Positions 40,491 through 48,504 of a stretch of DNA of 64,000 nucleotides are shown here, piece after piece. The notes beneath the pieces are model-generated. The model saw only the letters and a list, made by a program, of their open reading frames with translations, did not search any database and had not been told where the DNA came from. Location: assembly GCF_001274895.1 (NCBI RefSeq), contig NZ_CP006841.1, positions 2,705,746-2,769,745 on the forward strand, written 5' to 3'. Source of the stretch: Corynebacterium lactis RW2-5. GTDB taxonomy: Bacteria; Actinomycetota; Actinomycetes; Mycobacteriales; Mycobacteriaceae. The translations under genes were made by a program, and so were the position numbers. How positions within the stretch are numbered: the first letter of the stretch is position 1; each line of letters opens with the position of its first letter.

Positions 40491-40508
40491 TTGTTACGTT
40501 GTCAACAA
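40491..40508. promoter_or_regulatory. Operator-like inverted repeat upstream of the MFS gene
   Basis: TTGTTACGTTGTCAACAA: imperfect dyad with TTGTT/AACAA ends, between the candidate SigM promoter and the GTG start. A GTTAAC palindrome follows at 40513-40518. No regulator gene is adjacent, so the binding protein is unknown. Confidence 0.3.
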
Positions 40509-40525
40509 AAGCGTTAACAACGGGC

Positions 40526-40554
40526 ACAACGCGGAATTAATGGCACTCATTCCC
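40526..40554 (-). promoter_or_regulatory. SigM-type promoter upstream of the MFS gene
   Basis: Minus strand: GGGAAT (40554-40549), 17 bases, CGTTGT (40531-40526). It equals the corynebacterial SigM consensus GGGAAT - N17 - YGTTGR except for the last base. The transcription start would fall about 60 bases before the GTG of the transporter. Confidence 0.5.
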
Positions 40555-40637
40555 AATTTCGAGAATGCCTAGCGCGGAGGGCACATCCTGAAGGGGGGCC
40601 AGGCTCACCCCGGGGCAGGCTCAAACTCGGAGAGAGA

Positions 40638-41537
40638 TCAGGCCTGTTCGATGAGATCCGCAACTCCGTTAATGCCCACGTCGGTGAGGTGGAAGTAAAT
40701 CTCGTTTTCCGCCGGGACATCGATGCCCGCTGCGACCCAACGTTCGGCATCGGGGCCGCAGGAGTTCTTACCTGCGCTTGCAGCGCGGGCGTCGACTACT
40801 CCAAGCCCCTTCGCCTCGGCGACCTGCCGGGCGCGCGCCTCAAGGCGATCCTCGGCCAGTTTCACGGGAAACGCGGGAATCGTCATCGGCATCTTCGAAT
40901 CCGGGGCGACGCGCAGTGGACACACCAGCCCCAACGGCCCCTCGGCGATGACAGGGTAGGTGACCATGGAAATCTTTGCGCCCGGCGCGATGGAGCGAAT
41001 CTTATCGATCTGCTCCGATACCTGCGCCACGTAATCGGCGTCCTTGCTGGCCGGAAGGTTCTCCGGCGAAGCCACATCGTTGAAACCTATATTGATGAAG
41101 ACCCGCGAGTTATCGGATACGCGCCCCTGCGCCACGAGCTCGTCAACCTGCTCGTTGAGATCTTCAATGCGGTCTTGCTTCTTCAGAATTCCCGCACCGG
41201 CGCAGGTGAAGTCGTAGACCTCGTGGCCGCGACTCTGCAGGGTCGCCCCGACTGTGTTTTCCGAGTGCGCGCAATTGGGCAGATACTCCGAGTTCATCGG
41301 CGCCTGAACTGACTCGGTACCGGGGCTCGCAGCCAGGCCGGGCACCGGGCCGAATCCCTTAGTCAGAATCTGGGCGTAGGCGGGGTTTGCCAGCACGGAG
41401 TCTCCGAGGAGCACAATCGACCCCTGCTCGGTAGCAGCTGATGCCTCCGGAGCCGCCTGACCTCCAGCCTGGATGAGCGCGGATGCGCTGAATACGGCCG
41501 CGAGGGCAATGGATGCGGTACGGGTACGGTTCTTCAC
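40638..41537 (-). CDS. Secreted SGNH/GDSL hydrolase (299 aa)
   Basis: Exported esterase/lipase-like protein. Signal peptide MKNRTRTASIALAAVFSASALIQAGGQAAPEASA is cleaved near residue 34. Block I is VLLGDSVLA (nucleophile Ser), block III is INIGFNDVASPE (Asn), and the C-terminal YFHLTDVGINGVADL supplies Asp and His. Four or more Cys (CAHSEN, CAGAG, CPLRV, CGPDAE) can form disulfides outside the cell. Substrate unknown; envelope or host lipid esters are possible. Start is GTG at 41537. Confidence 0.88.
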   Translation of the reverse strand: MKNRTRTASIALAAVFSASALIQAGGQAAPEASAATEQGSIVLLGDSVLANPAYAQILTKGFGPVPGLAASPGTESVQAPMNSEYLPNCAHSENTVGATLQSRGHEVYDFTCAGAGILKKQDRIEDLNEQVDELVAQGRVSDNSRVFINIGFNDVASPENLPASKDADYVAQVSEQIDKIRSIAPGAKISMVTYPVIAEGPLGLVCPLRVAPDSKMPMTIPAFPVKLAEDRLEARARQVAEAKGLGVVDARAASAGKNSCGPDAERWVAAGIDVPAENEIYFHLTDVGINGVADLIEQA

Positions 41538-41692
41538 GGGAGTTCGTGGTGCCTTCCGTCGGGAGTACTTCTATGTGCTCACGTCAACAACATCGGAGAG
41601 CGCCCCCAAGCATGACATATGTGAAGCCCCACCACGAATCAATTGGGAAAACAGCCACTATTGCCCTCCCCGCGTCGGCACCGGCTAAGCCA

Positions 41693-42043
41693 TCACCACA
41701 CCAGGTTGACCAGCACCATATAAAGGGCTGTTCCGACGAAAATCGACAGAACCGCGTTTCGCCGCCACCAGTGCAAAAATACAGTCACTACCAGTGCCAA
41801 TGGCGCGGCCCAGACCGCCCCGGGATCACCCTGCCCACCTGATAGCCCCACCCGGCCAAAAACCGTGTAGACGACCAGCGCCACCATCACCCCCACAGGC
41901 ATGGTCACCCCGAGGAATTGAAACAGCGTCGAACCTTTCAGAACCCGCACGAAGGTGAACGGCAGGGCCCGCAACGTCACCGTTACTGCACCCATCACCA
42001 ATAGCGCCACCAGAACGTATCCGGCCGAAGGTATCGCCGTCAT
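41693..42043 (-). CDS. brnE: Branched-chain amino acid exporter small subunit, AzlD/BrnE (116 aa)
   Basis: Four-helix membrane protein of the AzlD family: GYVLVALLVMGAVTVTLRALPFTFVRVL, GVMVALVVYTVF, ALVVTVFLHWWRRNAVLSIFVGTALYMVLV. Its ATG overlaps the stop of brnF by four bases (ATGA), typical of this pair. Together they export isoleucine, leucine, valine and methionine in Corynebacterium glutamicum; same function inferred here. No lrp regulator gene lies beside it in this window, unlike the C. glutamicum arrangement. Confidence 0.9.
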   Translation of the reverse strand: MTAIPSAGYVLVALLVMGAVTVTLRALPFTFVRVLKGSTLFQFLGVTMPVGVMVALVVYTVFGRVGLSGGQGDPGAVWAAPLALVVTVFLHWWRRNAVLSIFVGTALYMVLVNLVW

Positions 42044-42795
42044 CGCGCATCACCCGCGCTTTCGCCAAAACCCGAGCCCGCTCTCCGCCCGCTTGCCGAC
42101 GCCATGCGCAACGCATTATCCACCTTCGGCGACCAGACCCGCACAAGGAGCAAAGCAAAGTAGAGCACGAGGCCGATCACCAGCATCTGACCTGGATTGA
42201 CGAGCCAGCCAAGCAGGGTGCACGCAATTGCGGAAATAGGCAACGACCAGTCGCGGGAGGTCTCAAATGCGTCCATCGCCAACACTGCGAAAAGGGCGAC
42301 CAGAGCGAATTCCGCGCCCTTTATGCCCTCCGGCAACGCGGCCCCTGTGACGGCGCCGACGATGCCCGACCCGACCCAAAGAACCTGGCACAGCAACTGA
42401 ATAGTCAGCAGACGGACGCCCGTTATTTTCTCCGCGGGACCAGTCGCAGAGACGATGGCATACGACTCGTCGGTAAGCGCGTAGGTGGAGTAGGCGCGGC
42501 CGAGGCGGGAGCGGACCAGGTGCCGGGGGAAGGTCAGCCCATAGAAGATGTGCCGGAAATTGACCATGAAAGAGGTCACGGCGGCACCGATCAGGCCGGT
42601 ATGCGCCATGACCAGGCCGACGGCGAGGAACTCCATGGAACCGGCGTAGACGATCACCGAGAAGATCGGCGCCCACCACCAGGCGAAGCCAGTCTGCGCG
42701 ACGAGCAATCCGAACGCCAAGCCCAAGGGGACGAGCCCCATTCCGACGGGCAGCGTCTGGCGGATTCCAGCAGCGATGTCGTTCTTCGTATCCAA
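42040..42795 (-). CDS. brnF: Branched-chain amino acid exporter large subunit, AzlC/BrnF (251 aa)
   Basis: AzlC family membrane protein. It shows GIRQTLPVGMGLVPLGLAFGLLVAQTGFAWWWAPIFSVIVYAGSMEFLAVGL and FMVNFRHIFYGLTFPRHL, the conserved motifs, and about seven helices. The 251 residues match C. glutamicum BrnF. The start appears to be TTG (42795), with CCAGGAACAACTCG upstream; no ATG or GTG is in frame near it. It is 23 bases from yqgE. Confidence 0.92.
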   Translation of the reverse strand: MDTKNDIAAGIRQTLPVGMGLVPLGLAFGLLVAQTGFAWWWAPIFSVIVYAGSMEFLAVGLVMAHTGLIGAAVTSFMVNFRHIFYGLTFPRHLVRSRLGRAYSTYALTDESYAIVSATGPAEKITGVRLLTIQLLCQVLWVGSGIVGAVTGAALPEGIKGAEFALVALFAVLAMDAFETSRDWSLPISAIACTLLGWLVNPGQMLVIGLVLYFALLLVRVWSPKVDNALRMASASGRRAGSGFGESAGDAR

Positions 42796-42818
42796 AAGCG
42801 AGTTGTTCCTGGTCTGGG

Positions 42819-43457
42819 TTAGTTGTCGCGCACGTCCACCGGGTAGGTGCCGTAGAGGGGCAGCGGCCAGGGCTGGCGGCGCAGGCAGTCGCCCCAGATG
42901 TCGGCGGCGGCTGGAGCGAGCACGTCGGAGGGCAGCGCGGGGGCGACATACCAGTCGCCGCGGTCAATCTCCTCGTCGAGCTGTCCGGGCTCCCAGCCCG
43001 CGTAGCCCGCGAAGATGCGGGCGCCGTCGAGGCTGCCCTTGACCAGCTCCGGCTCAATGCCCAGGTTGATCAGCGCGAAACGGTGGGCGATGCGCTCCAT
43101 GAAGGGCGCGCCAGTGACATCGTCGGTGCCCTCGGGAAGCTCCGCGCCGCCGCGCACCACACCCACGCAGATGGGCTGGTTTTGGTTCAACGGCCCGCCG
43201 ATGTAGAGCACCGGGGGCTTCGACATCAGCGGTGCCCACGGCTCCAGCACGTTATGCACCGGGGTCTGCGAGCGCTGTGTCAGGTCGACGCCCAGGGTGC
43301 CGTGCTCGTCGTGCTCAACAAGGAAGATGACCGAGCGGGCGAACTCCGGCGATGCCATTCCCGGCGCCGCGAGCAGCAGCATGCCGGCCGCCGGGGTGCC
43401 GCGCTCCAGGCTGGAAAAGAGCCTGTCACCGTAGAGATTCTCGGGGTTAAGCGCCAT
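42819..43457 (-). CDS. YqgE/AlgH family protein (212 aa)
   Basis: DUF179 (YqgE/AlgH) protein: GMLLLAAPGMASPEFARSVIFLVEHDEHGTLGVDLTQRS. The later block GARIFAGYAGWEPGQLDEEIDRGDWYVAPA is diagnostic. Function is unsettled in the literature. The N-terminal ATG overlaps the 3' end of the CCA transferase gene by eleven bases, so the two are translationally linked. Confidence 0.93.
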   Translation of the reverse strand: MALNPENLYGDRLFSSLERGTPAAGMLLLAAPGMASPEFARSVIFLVEHDEHGTLGVDLTQRSQTPVHNVLEPWAPLMSKPPVLYIGGPLNQNQPICVGVVRGGAELPEGTDDVTGAPFMERIAHRFALINLGIEPELVKGSLDGARIFAGYAGWEPGQLDEEIDRGDWYVAPALPSDVLAPAAADIWGDCLRRQPWPLPLYGTYPVDVRDN

Positions 43458-45003
43458 CGTGCTGCTCCTTTTCCTCCTGCTCGTGCCACCACTTCTTCAG
43501 CGCCAGAATCGCGTCCTCGCGCTCCATCGGCCCGGACTCCAGCCGCAGTTCCTTCAAGTAGTTCCACGCCTGGCCAACCTGCTTGCCGGGCTGGAGGTCG
43601 AGAATCTCCATGATCTCGTTGCCGTCGAGGTCCGGCCGCACGCGGGCGAGGTCTTCCTTCTCCGCAAGCTCCACGATTCGCTCTTCCAAGCTGTCGCAGG
43701 CCCGGGCCAGTCGCGCTGCTTTACGACGGTTCCTCGTTGTGCAGTCGGCGCGCACGATTTTGTTCAGTCGCTCCAGCAGATCGCCTGCGTCGGTAACGTA
43801 GCGGCGAACGGCGGAGTCCGTCCACTTGCCCTCACCGTAGCCGTGGAAGCGCATGTGCAGGTAGACCAGCTGCGAAATCTCCTGAATCGTCTTCTTGGGG
43901 AACTTCAGCTTCTTCAACCTGCGCCGAACCAGCTTCGATCCGACAACTTCGTGCTGGTAGAAGGTCACGTTTCCCTGCTCGTTGTAGGAGCGCGTCGCGG
44001 GCTTGCCACAGTCGTGCAGCAGCGCTGCCCAGCGCAGCACCAGGTCCGGCTCGCCGGGCGCCTCCTGGTCGATGGCCTGCCGCATGACCTGCAGGGAGTG
44101 CTGGTAGACGTCCTTGTGCTGGCGGTGCTCGTCCTGGGTCATCTTCATATCGGAAATCTCCGGGATGACCAGGTCGGCCAGCCCGGAATCGACCATGAGG
44201 TCGATGCCGCGGCTGGGATCTGCGCCGCCGATAAGCTTGTTGAGCTCCACGGTGATGCGCTCGACGGTAATCCGCTCGATTTCGTCGGCCATCTCGTTCA
44301 GCGCCTCACGCACCCGTGGCGCCACGTCGAAGCCGAGCTGGGAGGAAAAGCGGCAGGCGCGCAGCATACGCAGCGGATCGTCGCCGAAGCTGACCTCCGG
44401 CGCGCCCGGGGTGTCGAGCACTCCGGCCACGCAGTCCTCGAAGCCGCCCAGCGGATCGAGGAAGGTGCGGCTGCCGTCGCCGTGCAGCTCGACGGCGATT
44501 GCGTTACAGCGGAAATCGCGGCGTACCAGGTCTCCCTCGAGGGTGTCGCCGAAGGTGACTTCGGGGTTGCGGCTGACCTGGTCGTAGGTGTCCGCGCGGA
44601 AGGTCGTGATTTCTACCTGGCGGCCGTGCCGCTCCGCGGAGAGCGTACCGAACTCGATGCCGGTGTCCCAGACGACATCCGCCCATGCATCCAGAATCTC
44701 GCGAGTCGCCTCGGGGCGGGCATCAGTGGTGAAGTCCAGGTCCTCGCCCAAGCGCCCGAGCAGCGCGTCGCGGACGGACCCTCCAACGAGGTAGAGGTGG
44801 TAACCCGCCTCGGAGAACGCGGCGGCCAGCGAGTCGAGGATATCGGACTCCTTGCCGATGGCCTGGTCCGCGGCGGCGAGCATGGCCATCCTGCGGACCT
44901 TCGGATCAACCGCGTCGGCGCCACCCGTGGCACCCTGCGGCCCCACGCCTTCCGGCTGCCGGTCGCTTGCTGATGAAGGAGTCGATTGTGTCACGCTGGA
45001 CAC
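43447..45003 (-). CDS. cca: CCA tRNA nucleotidyltransferase (518 aa)
   Basis: Adds or repairs the 3' CCA of tRNA. Class II pol-beta head: [30 protein letters not shown] (GGSVRD and the catalytic DxD-type residues DLDF). The neck is [13 protein letters not shown] and [18 protein letters not shown]. Then comes an HD domain [18 protein letters not shown]. It is the mycobacterial pcnA ortholog by position. GTG start at 45003, with TATAAG eight bases upstream, suggesting a leaderless transcript. Divergent from the NUDIX gene with a 40-base gap. Confidence 0.96.
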   Translation of the reverse strand: MSSVTQSTPSSASDRQPEGVGPQGATGGADAVDPKVRRMAMLAAADQAIGKESDILDSLAAAFSEAGYHLYLVGGSVRDALLGRLGEDLDFTTDARPEATREILDAWADVVWDTGIEFGTLSAERHGRQVEITTFRADTYDQVSRNPEVTFGDTLEGDLVRRDFRCNAIAVELHGDGSRTFLDPLGGFEDCVAGVLDTPGAPEVSFGDDPLRMLRACRFSSQLGFDVAPRVREALNEMADEIERITVERITVELNKLIGGADPSRGIDLMVDSGLADLVIPEISDMKMTQDEHRQHKDVYQHSLQVMRQAIDQEAPGEPDLVLRWAALLHDCGKPATRSYNEQGNVTFYQHEVVGSKLVRRRLKKLKFPKKTIQEISQLVYLHMRFHGYGEGKWTDSAVRRYVTDAGDLLERLNKIVRADCTTRNRRKAARLARACDSLEERIVELAEKEDLARVRPDLDGNEIMEILDLQPGKQVGQAWNYLKELRLESGPMEREDAILALKKWWHEQEEKEQHDGA

Positions 45004-45011
45004 AATACCCG

Positions 45012-45036
45012 CTTATACCTATACAACCGGTAGTCT
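45012..45036. promoter_or_regulatory. Divergent -10 hexamers for cca and the NUDIX gene
   Basis: Minus strand TATAAG (45017-45012), eight bases before the cca GTG. Plus strand TAGTCT (45031-45036), seven bases before the NUDIX ATG. The gap between the genes is 40 bases, too short for two promoters without overlap. Confidence 0.4.
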
Positions 45037-45043
45037 AAGGGGA

Positions 45044-45943
45044 ATGAGCAACGTGGAACGCAAAGACAATTCGGGGGCACAGGGTCGCCGCCGCCGTCGG
45101 CGTCCGCGCAGAAGGGGAGGGGCATCCTCCGCAGCCAGCAATAAGATTGCGGCGAACAGCGAAAACACCAATTCGCAGGACACCTCGTCCTCCTCGCGAA
45201 ACTCGAAGCAGGCGAAACCGAACAAACCAGGTAAACCGGTTAAGCAGTCCTCGAAATCCTCGGGGTCGAAATCATCCCGCTCGAGCTCGTCTCGCTCGAA
45301 TGCGTCCCGTTCGGCAGGTTCACGTTCCGGGCGCCCGAACCGTCAGGGTGGCGCGGGCCGCTCAGGGCGCCGTCGTAACGCACAGACCCGCAAGCCGAAC
45401 AATCGCCGCCAGTCGGGGGCGAGGTCGCAGGCGTCGGCACCTACCTACACCTCGATTGAGACCTCGGCGGGCGGACTTGTGGTGTCGGGCCTGGCCGAGG
45501 CGGTGCGACAGGAAGACGTCGACCTCTCGCGCATCTACGTGGCCCTCATCGGTCGGCTCGACCGGCGCGGCAGGCTGCTGTGGTCCATGCCGAAGGGACA
45601 TGTGGAGCCGGGCGAGGCGTTCGACTCGACGGCCGAGCGCGAAGTGTGGGAGGAAACCGGTGTCCACGGCGAGGTCATCGAGGAACTCGGTGTCATCGAC
45701 TACTGGTTCATCTCCGACGGAAAGCGGATTCACAAGACTGTGCACCACCACCTTCTGCGCTTCGTCGACGGAGACCTAAACGACGAAGACCCCGAGGTCA
45801 CAGAGGTGATGTGGGTCCCGGTGGACACCCTCGTCGAGCGTCTGGCGTACGCGGACGAACGCAAACTGGCCCGGCGGGCCCTTGGGATGATTCCTGATCT
45901 CGCACGCGCGGAAAAGGCGACCGGCCGCGCCACCCCGAGGTGA
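45044..45943 (+). CDS. mutT4: NUDIX hydrolase with long basic disordered N-terminus (299 aa)
   Basis: C-terminal NUDIX domain with the full box [23 protein letters not shown] (residues about 185-210; REVWEE supplies the metal-binding Glu residues). It is followed by [21 protein letters not shown]. Residues 1-145 are Arg/Ser/Lys/Asn-rich and probably unstructured ([10 protein letters not shown], then long Ser/Lys repeats), suggesting nucleic-acid contact. By position (next to CCA transferase, before DUF6049-MurJ) it is the ortholog of mycobacterial MutT4. Leaderless start likely. DUF6049 begins seven bases after the stop. Confidence 0.9.
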   Translation: MSNVERKDNSGAQGRRRRRRPRRRGGASSAASNKIAANSENTNSQDTSSSSRNSKQAKPNKPGKPVKQSSKSSGSKSSRSSSSRSNASRSAGSRSGRPNRQGGAGRSGRRRNAQTRKPNNRRQSGARSQASAPTYTSIETSAGGLVVSGLAEAVRQEDVDLSRIYVALIGRLDRRGRLLWSMPKGHVEPGEAFDSTAEREVWEETGVHGEVIEELGVIDYWFISDGKRIHKTVHHHLLRFVDGDLNDEDPEVTEVMWVPVDTLVERLAYADERKLARRALGMIPDLARAEKATGRATPR

Positions 45944-45949
45944 TTCGCC

Positions 45950-48478
45950 ATGGCAGCACAGCGCCTGAGAAGGAAGGCCCTCGCGGCAACGATTGCCGCT
46001 CTCGTGTGCGCTCCGGCGTTCGCCCCGACTGCGGGGGCGCAGTCTTCGGAGACTTGGGGCATCGAGTCCAACCGTATCGGCACTGACTCCCCCGTCAGTG
46101 CGTCGATTTCGCAGGTCACACCCCAGGTTCCCCGCCTGGATGGCACCTTGCGCATCCGGCTGCAGGTCCGCAACACCTCCGAGCGGGATGTCTCTAATCT
46201 CGTGCTGCGAATGCAGCGGGCTAAGGCGCTGTCCAGCGCCGCTGAAGCCCGCACCGCTCTCGCTGAGCCAGAGGCCGCATACGATGTCGCGGGCGACTTC
46301 AGCGAGCCTATCGACCTGAAGCCCGGCGAGGTCCGCGATATCACGCTGTCCACGCCCGTTTCGGCTCCCGCGCCCGAGGGCCTGGGCATCACCGAGCCGG
46401 GGACTTACCCGCTGCTCATTAACGTCAATGGTCAGCCCGCCGACGATATCGATCGCCTGCTGAAGGAGACGCGCATCCTCCTTCCGGTCGGGGCCGCGCC
46501 CGAATCTCCCGAATCTCCCGGGTCTCTCGCCCCCGCTGACCCTGCTGACTCTTCCGACTCCTCCGAGCCAGATTCGCTTGCCGACGGCACGGACAACACC
46601 CCCGAGCCGACGAAGCCGGTGCCCATGTCACTGATCTGGCCCATCAGCCAGCCAGTACCGCTGGTCGGCGGGGAGACCGGCGACGCCCCCGGCGCCCCGG
46701 ATCTTATTCTCACCAACGATTCCCTGGCCGATTCGCTGCGCCCAGGCGGCCACCTCGATGGCCTGGTGTCCTCCCTGGAGAAGGGTTTTTCCACGGCGAC
46801 GGGGCCTCAGCTGCGCAGCTCGACGTGCATTGCTATCGATCCGGAGACTCTCGATGCCGTGGCTCGGATGACCCACGACTACTGGATTGGCGTGGAGCGC
46901 CCAAGCCCGGTCCAGGCTTCGCAGCGCCTCCGCGATTCCTGGGGCAGCAATACCGATATCGATTTGCGCAAGGTGTCCGCCAGTCAGGACGCGGCGAAGT
47001 GGCTGGATCGACTGCGTGCGCTCGCGGCCGACACCTGCGTCATCTCTCTGCCTTGGGCCTCTGCGGACGTCAGCGCCATAGCGAGGGTCGGTGACGAGGA
47101 CCTGGCAATGGAGGCGCTCGCAGCAGGCACAGAGACGATTCGCAATCACCTCTCGGCGGAATCGCTGCCGGGTGTGCAATTGCCGCCGGAGGGCTTCGTG
47201 ACGTCGGAAAGCGTGCCCCTGTATGCGAGGGCGAGCGCGCAGACTCCGCTGAGCACAGATGCGGCCTTCGAGCAGCGGCTGCAGTCAGGGAGTACGAGCG
47301 CAACGGTTCCCCCGGCGTCGGCCGACGCGACCTTCGCTATGGTGGCGAATAACACCTTAACCAGGCAGGACGGCGCTCCTCTTGCGGCCGGAGAGTCGGG
47401 GGCCATGCCGGGCGGGGGACGCTCCTTCGCCCTTCCAGGAGCCCTCACCGCGGCACTGGCCGCGACGGGAGACGACCCGCAGACGGCCTCGTACAGCAAT
47501 GTCATCGGCCGCCACGATTTCCGTGCGGACTCCGGCATCGCGCGCATGCAATCGGCCGTCGGCACTCTCTACCAGGAGCTTTCCGACGCCTCCCGCTCCC
47601 CGGAGTCCGGCGCGATTGTGGCCTCGCCGCCGGCGGGCTGGAACCCGTCTCCGGCGGAGGCCGCAAAGTGGATTGAGGCTGTGCGCACAGCGATGGATTC
47701 GCCCGAGGCCGACGGCATCGCGCTGAACCAGGCCTTGGCCGACTCGGCAAAGCACAATGATGCCGGCCCGGTGCAGCTGACCCCACCCTCTGCGGATCCC
47801 GCTCCCGTTTCGGATTCCGACATCGAGACGGCCCAGTTGGCCGCCCGCGAGATTTCGGATCTGACGAAGATTATGGCCAACGATCCCTTCGTTGCCCTGA
47901 CTCGCTATGGCTTCACGCGCCCGCTGCGCCGCGACGTGCTGCGTTCGCTCACCACACAGGGGCGCCGCAGTATCGCCCTGTCGTCTCAGGTACAAAAGCG
48001 CGGCGAGGACCTGCGCAACGCCGCCCTGACGATGACTCGGCGCCTGCGCAATTCGGTGACACTGGTGGCCCCGGGCGGTGTCTACACCCGGGCAACCGAC
48101 CTGTCGCCCGTTATTGTCCTGGCCCGTAACGGGCTGCCCCTGCCTGTCCCCTCGTTCGTCCGGGTCGCCGCGGGCGACGTCGTGATGGAGGAGAAATACG
48201 AGGCATCGATTCCAGCTAAAGGGTCGGTGACCGTGCAGTTGAGCCCCGCTGGCAAGGGCGAGGATGCTAAATCGGACTCGGGGGCGGTATCCGCCGCGCG
48301 CTCCGCGCACCACCTGACGCTGTGGCTGGAGTCGCCAAGCGGACTTCCGATTTCTCAGTCCGTGAAGATTTCCGTGCAATCGGGCGTCTCGGTCGGCTTT
48401 TTGCTTATCGCGACGGTCGGCGTCGTCGCTGTTGGAGGATTTTTTGCGGCGAAACGTTCGCGCACCTTTCGGAAGTAA
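45950..48478 (+). CDS. DUF6049 family secreted/membrane protein (842 aa)
   Basis: Large exported protein: signal-type N-terminus ALAATIAALVCAPAFAPTAGAQ, extracytoplasmic body of about 780 residues, and a C-terminal helix VGFLLIATVGVVAVGGFFAAKRSR that anchors it. By order (NUDIX - this - MurJ) it is the ortholog of mycobacterial Rv3909, a DUF6049 protein of unknown role essential in that genus. A Ser/Pro/Glu-rich stretch (SPESPGSLAPADPADSSDSSEPDS) marks a linker near residue 190. A role with MurJ in envelope assembly is inferred from synteny only. Confidence 0.82.
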   Translation: MAAQRLRRKALAATIAALVCAPAFAPTAGAQSSETWGIESNRIGTDSPVSASISQVTPQVPRLDGTLRIRLQVRNTSERDVSNLVLRMQRAKALSSAAEARTALAEPEAAYDVAGDFSEPIDLKPGEVRDITLSTPVSAPAPEGLGITEPGTYPLLINVNGQPADDIDRLLKETRILLPVGAAPESPESPGSLAPADPADSSDSSEPDSLADGTDNTPEPTKPVPMSLIWPISQPVPLVGGETGDAPGAPDLILTNDSLADSLRPGGHLDGLVSSLEKGFSTATGPQLRSSTCIAIDPETLDAVARMTHDYWIGVERPSPVQASQRLRDSWGSNTDIDLRKVSASQDAAKWLDRLRALAADTCVISLPWASADVSAIARVGDEDLAMEALAAGTETIRNHLSAESLPGVQLPPEGFVTSESVPLYARASAQTPLSTDAAFEQRLQSGSTSATVPPASADATFAMVANNTLTRQDGAPLAAGESGAMPGGGRSFALPGALTAALAATGDDPQTASYSNVIGRHDFRADSGIARMQSAVGTLYQELSDASRSPESGAIVASPPAGWNPSPAEAAKWIEAVRTAMDSPEADGIALNQALADSAKHNDAGPVQLTPPSADPAPVSDSDIETAQLAAREISDLTKIMANDPFVALTRYGFTRPLRRDVLRSLTTQGRRSIALSSQVQKRGEDLRNAALTMTRRLRNSVTLVAPGGVYTRATDLSPVIVLARNGLPLPVPSFVRVAAGDVVMEEKYEASIPAKGSVTVQLSPAGKGEDAKSDSGAVSAARSAHHLTLWLESPSGLPISQSVKISVQSGVSVGFLLIATVGVVAVGGFFAAKRSRTFRK

Positions 48479-48504
48479 GCCTCCTTATAGGCAACAATGG
48501 ATGT

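Noticed and set aside
43459..44973. 504-codon open frame on the plus strand opposite cca
   Set aside because: Mirror of the CCA-transferase reading frame in high-GC DNA; no ribosome site and no domain.
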